Source: Mesonia oceanica
GTDB taxonomy: Bacteria; Bacteroidota; Bacteroidia; Flavobacteriales; Flavobacteriaceae
DNA length: 64,000 nt
Direction of reading: 5' to 3'
NCBI RefSeq assembly: GCF_902499555.1
Contig: NZ_CABVMM010000008.1
Location: 62,001 to 126,000 of the forward strand
The notes under the pieces are model-generated. The model had not been told where the DNA came from. It saw nothing but the letters and a program-made list of their open reading frames with translations, and did no database searches. This document shows, one piece after another, positions 60,480-64,000 of this stretch. Made by a program: the position numbers and the translations under genes. How positions within the stretch are numbered: position 1 is the stretch's first letter; each line of letters opens with the position of its first letter.

Positions 60480-62371
60480 TTTATAAAATATGTTTTTTTA
60501 GGGCTTAAATAGATGATATTTTTTTGTTCCAATAACTGTAAAATTTCAAGAACAAGGCTTTCTCTGTAATTCGTTTTCGATAACAATTCTCTGGAAGTAA
60601 GCGCATTGTTTTTGATTAAACTTAAGATGTGCGTTGCAATTTCTTTTTTATTGATTTTTTCTGAAGTTTTTCTAGTTAGGCAAACGCTACATTTTCCGCA
60701 GGGCTTTATTTCCGTTTCACCAAAATAGGAGAGGAGTTGCACCATTTTACAAACCTCATTATTTTCAATATAATTGATGACGCTATTTACTTTGGCTGCT
60801 TTGTTTTTGTATTGTTGCTGAATATAAGGGATTAACGGATTTATGGTCGCAAAATCTTCCCTGGGTTTCAACATAAATAAAGAAGTATCTTGATTAACGG
60901 TGCGCAAGTCTATAATTTCTTGATCTTTTAATTGCTGAAGATATACCTGAGTTTCTTTTGAACTTAAAGCACTTTTATACTGTAAATCTTTTTTGTTGAT
61001 GTGAACGAAGTTTTCAAAAATGCCGGAATAATTTCTAGTGAGCACCTGTAACAATGGAAAGTACTTTTGGTTTTCTGCTGAAAAATAATCGACTTGTTTG
61101 GGACTCACTTTAAAAGTTACTTCTAAACGTTGATGGTATTCTTTTTTAAAATTAAAAATTCCTGCGCGATCCAGTAATTGTAATACTTGATAGGTTTTAC
61201 CGGGATGCAGTTCATAGGTCTTACAAAATTCAATAAAATTAAAATTATACAATTGTTCTGACCCTTCACCAAAAGCAATGGAAAAATAGGAATTTATTTT
61301 TTTGTAGATCCATCGCACATCTTCTACCGTAGGTAGAATTTTTAAAAACTGATTTTTTAAGCGCAACACATCGGCTTCTTGGTACAAGAGCAAAGCTTTA
61401 GCTTCATGGCCGTCTCTTCCTGCACGACCGGCTTCTTGGTAAAAGCTCTCTAAACTTTCCGGTAAATGGTAATGGATAATATTCCGCACATTTGCTTTAT
61501 CGATTCCCATCCCAAAAGCCGTAGTAGCAATCATTACCTGTATTTTTTCTGAAAGCCAATTTTTCAGCAATTGTTCTTTCACCTGGTTATTGAGTCCTCC
61601 ATGGAACGCTGCTGCTTGAATATTGTGAGATTGTAAAAAATTACTCAGTTCTTCGGTGGCACTTCTATTTCTTACATAGATAATGGTAGAACCTGAATTT
61701 TGCTGAAAAAACTGAAGTAACTTATAATTTTTGTCTTCAAACTTTTCGGTTAACAGGGAAATATTTTCCCGATTAAAACTTTGCTTGATAATTTTAGCTT
61801 CCGGAATTTCTAAAAACTTCTGAATATCTTTAACCACTTTTTGAGTAGCAGTAGCTGTTAATGCAATGGTTTTTACTTTCGGTTTTAAATTTTTAAAATC
61901 GCTAATTTTTTGATAGGCCGGTCTAAAATCGTGTCCCCATTCAGAAATACAATGCGCTTCGTCTACCACTAAAAAACTTACGTTCATTTGTTTCATACGC
62001 TCTTGTACCAATTCTTGGTTGAGACGTTCGGGGGATAGGTATAAGAACTTATATTTTCCGAAGATGCAGTTATCTAGAGTTTGGTCTAATTCGGTATAAG
62101 AAATTCCTCCTTTTAACATGAGTGCAGGAATCCCTTTTTCTTGAAGGTTATTTACTTGGTCTTGCATTAAGGCAATGAGTGGTGAAATAACCACGCAAAT
62201 TCCTTCTTGCATCAAAGCGGGAACTTGAAAGCAAATAGATTTTCCGCCGCCGGTAGGTAAGAGAGCAATTACATCTTGATGGTCAAGAATTTCTTGAATT
62301 ACTTCTGCCTGGGCAGTTCTAAATTGAGGAAAACCCCAATATTTTTGTAATATTTCTTGGGCTTGTGTTAT
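60476..62371 (-). CDS. recQ: ATP-dependent DNA helicase RecQ
   Basis: The coding frame clearly includes the segment upstream of 62215, because Walker A (LLPTGGGKSICFQ) is encoded there. DEAH (VVDEAHCISEWGHDFRP), the helicase C domain (GMGIDKANVRNIIHYHLPES), and the zinc cysteines (CGKCSVC) follow. No ATG, GTG or TTG lies between the in-frame TAA at about 62384 and the Walker A region. The position expected by homology is an ATA at 62369-62371, reading TQAQEILQKYWGF next; length then is 631, normal for RecQ. It lies between an AAA ATPase gene and fmt in one operon. Confidence 0.9.
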   Translation of the reverse strand: MTQAQEILQKYWGFPQFRTAQAEVIQEILDHQDVIALLPTGGGKSICFQVPALMQEGICVVISPLIALMQDQVNNLQEKGIPALMLKGGISYTELDQTLDNCIFGKYKFLYLSPERLNQELVQERMKQMNVSFLVVDEAHCISEWGHDFRPAYQKISDFKNLKPKVKTIALTATATQKVVKDIQKFLEIPEAKIIKQSFNRENISLLTEKFEDKNYKLLQFFQQNSGSTIIYVRNRSATEELSNFLQSHNIQAAAFHGGLNNQVKEQLLKNWLSEKIQVMIATTAFGMGIDKANVRNIIHYHLPESLESFYQEAGRAGRDGHEAKALLLYQEADVLRLKNQFLKILPTVEDVRWIYKKINSYFSIAFGEGSEQLYNFNFIEFCKTYELHPGKTYQVLQLLDRAGIFNFKKEYHQRLEVTFKVSPKQVDYFSAENQKYFPLLQVLTRNYSGIFENFVHINKKDLQYKSALSSKETQVYLQQLKDQEIIDLRTVNQDTSLFMLKPREDFATINPLIPYIQQQYKNKAAKVNSVINYIENNEVCKMVQLLSYFGETEIKPCGKCSVCLTRKTSEKINKKEIATHILSLIKNNALTSRELLSKTNYRESLVLEILQLLEQKNIIYLSPKKTYFIK

Positions 62372-62375
62372 GGAT

Positions 62376-62915
62376 TTATTGGTTTAAGTTATCAATAATA
62401 AAATCTGCTCGTTGTGCGATACTTAGTTTAGGGACTTCAATTAATTGGTATCCTAAATCTTCATAGGTGTTCATTAAATGTTTCTCAATGTCTTTTGCTT
62501 GCTGAAGATTTTCATAACGCTCGGTATCTGACTCATAAATTTCATCCCAAATGGGTAAGATAAAAGCTTGATCGTATTTATAATTTTTATTGGCTTCTAT
62601 AAACGAATCCGGGTATTTTTCTTTTTTAAAATCCATATAAGCAGTGACATCGGGAATACCTCGATCTATAAAAACCGGAGCGCTAATTTCTTCTGCCTCG
62701 TGAAATTGTCTGATTCTTCCTTCCAGTAATTTTTCACTAAACAATAAAGGTTGGGTTAAAAATAATTGTTCAATCCCTTCTTTTTGTGCTTGTTGAATAA
62801 TTTCTCGCGAAACTTCCGGCAAACAGTGATAGCCTCTTTTAGCTAGTTCATTTAAAACACTTGTTTTCCCGGTTCCGGGTCCACCTAAAATAACAATTTT
62901 TGCATGTTTTTGCAT
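62376..62915 (-). CDS. AAA_28-type ATP/GTP-binding protein
   Basis: The 179-residue protein starts AKIVILGGPGTGKTSVLNEL with a Walker A motif, continues with HCLPEVSREIIQQAQ and VFIDRGIPDVTAY, and ends IAQRADFIIDNLN. This matches the AAA_28 / NadR-like kinase group, P-loop proteins of which many are of unknown substrate. It is the first gene of the operon with recQ and fmt. Confidence 0.85.
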   Translation of the reverse strand: MQKHAKIVILGGPGTGKTSVLNELAKRGYHCLPEVSREIIQQAQKEGIEQLFLTQPLLFSEKLLEGRIRQFHEAEEISAPVFIDRGIPDVTAYMDFKKEKYPDSFIEANKNYKYDQAFILPIWDEIYESDTERYENLQQAKDIEKHLMNTYEDLGYQLIEVPKLSIAQRADFIIDNLNQ

Positions 62916-62964
62916 TCAATAACTTTTAATGGAAAGGCAATTTAAAAAAATAGTGTAATAAGCG

Positions 62965-62972
62965 TATCTTTG
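62965..62972 (+). promoter_or_regulatory. -7 promoter box of the DUF493 gene
   Basis: TATCTTTG matches TAnnTTTG exactly and lies 22 bp before the start codon. A clear -33 partner is not seen. Confidence 0.5.
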
Positions 62973-62994
62973 TAACTGAAAAAGAAAATAATTT

Positions 62995-63288
62995 ATGTCA
63001 GAAAAACAGAATCCAGAAGAGTTTTATAAAAAATTGCGTGAAAAATTAGAAGATACTTCGCTTTGGCCCAGTGAATATTTATATAAATTTATTGTTCCTT
63101 CTTCTAGCCAGAAAATAGCTGAAGTAGAAAATATTTTTGATAATATGGGAGCGGTTATCAATACCAAAGCCTCTTCTAAAGGAACTTACACGAGTATTTC
63201 GGTTAACGTGAAAATGAAAGATCCCGATCAAGTAATAGAAAAGTATAAAGAAGTAGGAGAGAAGGTAGAAGGGGTAATTTCGCTTTAA
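62995..63288 (+). CDS. DUF493 family protein
   Basis: The 97-residue protein matches DUF493: WPSEYLYKFIVPSSSQKIAEV, the middle strand VINTKASSKGTYTSISVNVKM, and DPDQVIEKYKEVGEKVEGVISL. The fold is ferredoxin-like (YbeD type), a small regulatory-domain-like protein of unknown partner. It is divergent from the AAA ATPase gene and followed by a DUF4290 gene. Confidence 0.9.
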   Translation: MSEKQNPEEFYKKLREKLEDTSLWPSEYLYKFIVPSSSQKIAEVENIFDNMGAVINTKASSKGTYTSISVNVKMKDPDQVIEKYKEVGEKVEGVISL

Positions 63289-63391
63289 CCTAAATTTAAT
63301 CAGTAAAAATTTTAAAAAGCTTCAATAATATTTATTATTTTGCAACCAAAGGTTAATTATTTCCAATTAACTAAGATAAATAATTTCAATT

Positions 63392-64000
63392 TTGATATAC
63401 AATTTAGAATACAACTCCGAAAGAAGTAAACTAATTATACCTGAATACGGGCGTCATATACAGAAAATGGTAGAATATGCTGTTTCTATTGAAGATGATA
63501 AAGAACGCAATGAGGTAGCTAATTCGGTTATCGCCGTAATGGGAAATTTAAATCCTCATCTTAGAGATGTGCCCGATTTTCAGCATAAACTATGGGATCA
63601 GCTTTTTATTATAAGTGATTTTAAATTAGATGTAGAATCACCTTTCCCAAAACCTTCTAGAGAGAAATTACAAGAATCCCCAGAGCCGATGGCTTATCCT
63701 CAAAATCATCCCAAATATCGTTTCTACGGAAATAATATTAAGCGAATGATAGATGAAGCTATAAAAATGGAAGATGGTGATTTAAAAGAGGGATTAATAT
63801 TTACCATCGCCAATCATATGAAAAAATGTTACCTTAATTGGAACAAAGATACGGTAGAAGATACCGCAATTTTTGATCATTTATATGAATTAAGTGACGG
63901 TAAAATTAATCTTAATAAAAAAGACGAAGACCTTACCGAAGCTTCTAATTTGCTACGTTCAAAAAAGCGACACAGCAGCAATAATAACAACAATAAGTCT
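63392..64000 (+). CDS. DUF4290 family protein (partial, runs off the window)
   Basis: The reading frame starts at a TTG (63392) that gives IYNLEYNSERSKLIIPEYGR as N-terminus, which is how DUF4290 proteins begin. It then has MVEYAVSIEDDKERNEVANS, PHLRDVPDFQHKLWDQLFI and YGNNIKRMIDEAIKME, all family hallmarks, and a basic Asn-rich stretch near the window end. No stop codon is reached before 64000. The function of the family is unknown; it is widely conserved in Bacteroidota. Confidence 0.85.
   Translation, partial: MIYNLEYNSERSKLIIPEYGRHIQKMVEYAVSIEDDKERNEVANSVIAVMGNLNPHLRDVPDFQHKLWDQLFIISDFKLDVESPFPKPSREKLQESPEPMAYPQNHPKYRFYGNNIKRMIDEAIKMEDGDLKEGLIFTIANHMKKCYLNWNKDTVEDTAIFDHLYELSDGKINLNKKDEDLTEASNLLRSKKRHSSNNNNNKS

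Overview
The window comes from the chromosome of a marine- or soil-type member of the Bacteroidota, most likely the Flavobacteriaceae. The DNA is AT-rich, promoters follow the TTG-N19-TAnnTTTG pattern (clearest in front of the HU gene), and there are SusC/SusD, GLPGLI, DUF6520, DUF4290 and BfmA-type mobilization genes. No ribosomal RNA or phage genes are seen. A tRNA-Met gene at 56.9 kb marks the start of ordinary housekeeping sequence.

Region 1 (0.3-16.8 kb) is a peptide/outer-membrane regulon. A TPR histidine kinase and its response regulator precede three rightward operons. Each rightward operon starts with the same operator: three CGTGG-type half-sites with start-to-start spacings of 10 and 12 bp, and a TAnnTTT(G/A) box 36-37 bp beyond the third. 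Two of these operons encode a small secreted two-cysteine peptide, then a terminator, a GLPGLI protein and a large TonB-type outer-membrane barrel. The third encodes a MauE-like redox membrane protein and a DUF6520 peptide. A fourth, leftward operon under a PadR regulator carries another barrel/GLPGLI pair. Region 2 (16.8-24.1 kb) is a leftward SusC-SusD-M16 peptidase operon, which suggests peptide capture and cleavage.

Region 3 (24.1-39.7 kb) is an AT-rich accessory or defence island. After a repeat-rich spacer and an XRE-like regulator come short operons. Most begin with one promoter-like motif: AAACCGTAA, 20-21 bp, then a TAnnTTTR box. Cargo includes Trypco2 plus a nuclease-like protein, RES and DUF2971 proteins, a pentapeptide/TIR-like fusion, a Shedu-like nuclease, a probable three-gene graspetide (omega-ester peptide) cluster, a TIR-TIR-caspase-nuclease/TPR operon, a toxin-antitoxin pair, eroded toxin and RhuM genes, and a YegP-like protein. 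The graspetide cluster and the TIR-caspase operon are the strongest candidates for unusual systems.

Region 4 (39.7-46 kb) is a more GC-rich mobilization module: coupling ATPase, MobB relaxase, BfmA, a hairpin-rich oriT candidate, a RadC-like protein and SSB. It is followed by a decayed TetR gene cut by an IS3-family remnant. No integrase is visible. Region 5 (46-56.2 kb) holds an HxlR/quinone reductase pair, a lipoprotein esterase, and a TolC-MFP-ABC efflux operon with its own LytS/LytTR two-component pair and a 42-residue tyrosine-rich membrane peptide. Region 6 (56.9-64 kb) is core genome: tRNA-Met, a START-like protein, a class IV aminotransferase, YqgE, HU, fmt, recQ (no canonical start codon visible), an AAA kinase-like ATPase, DUF493 and a DUF4290 gene cut by the window end.
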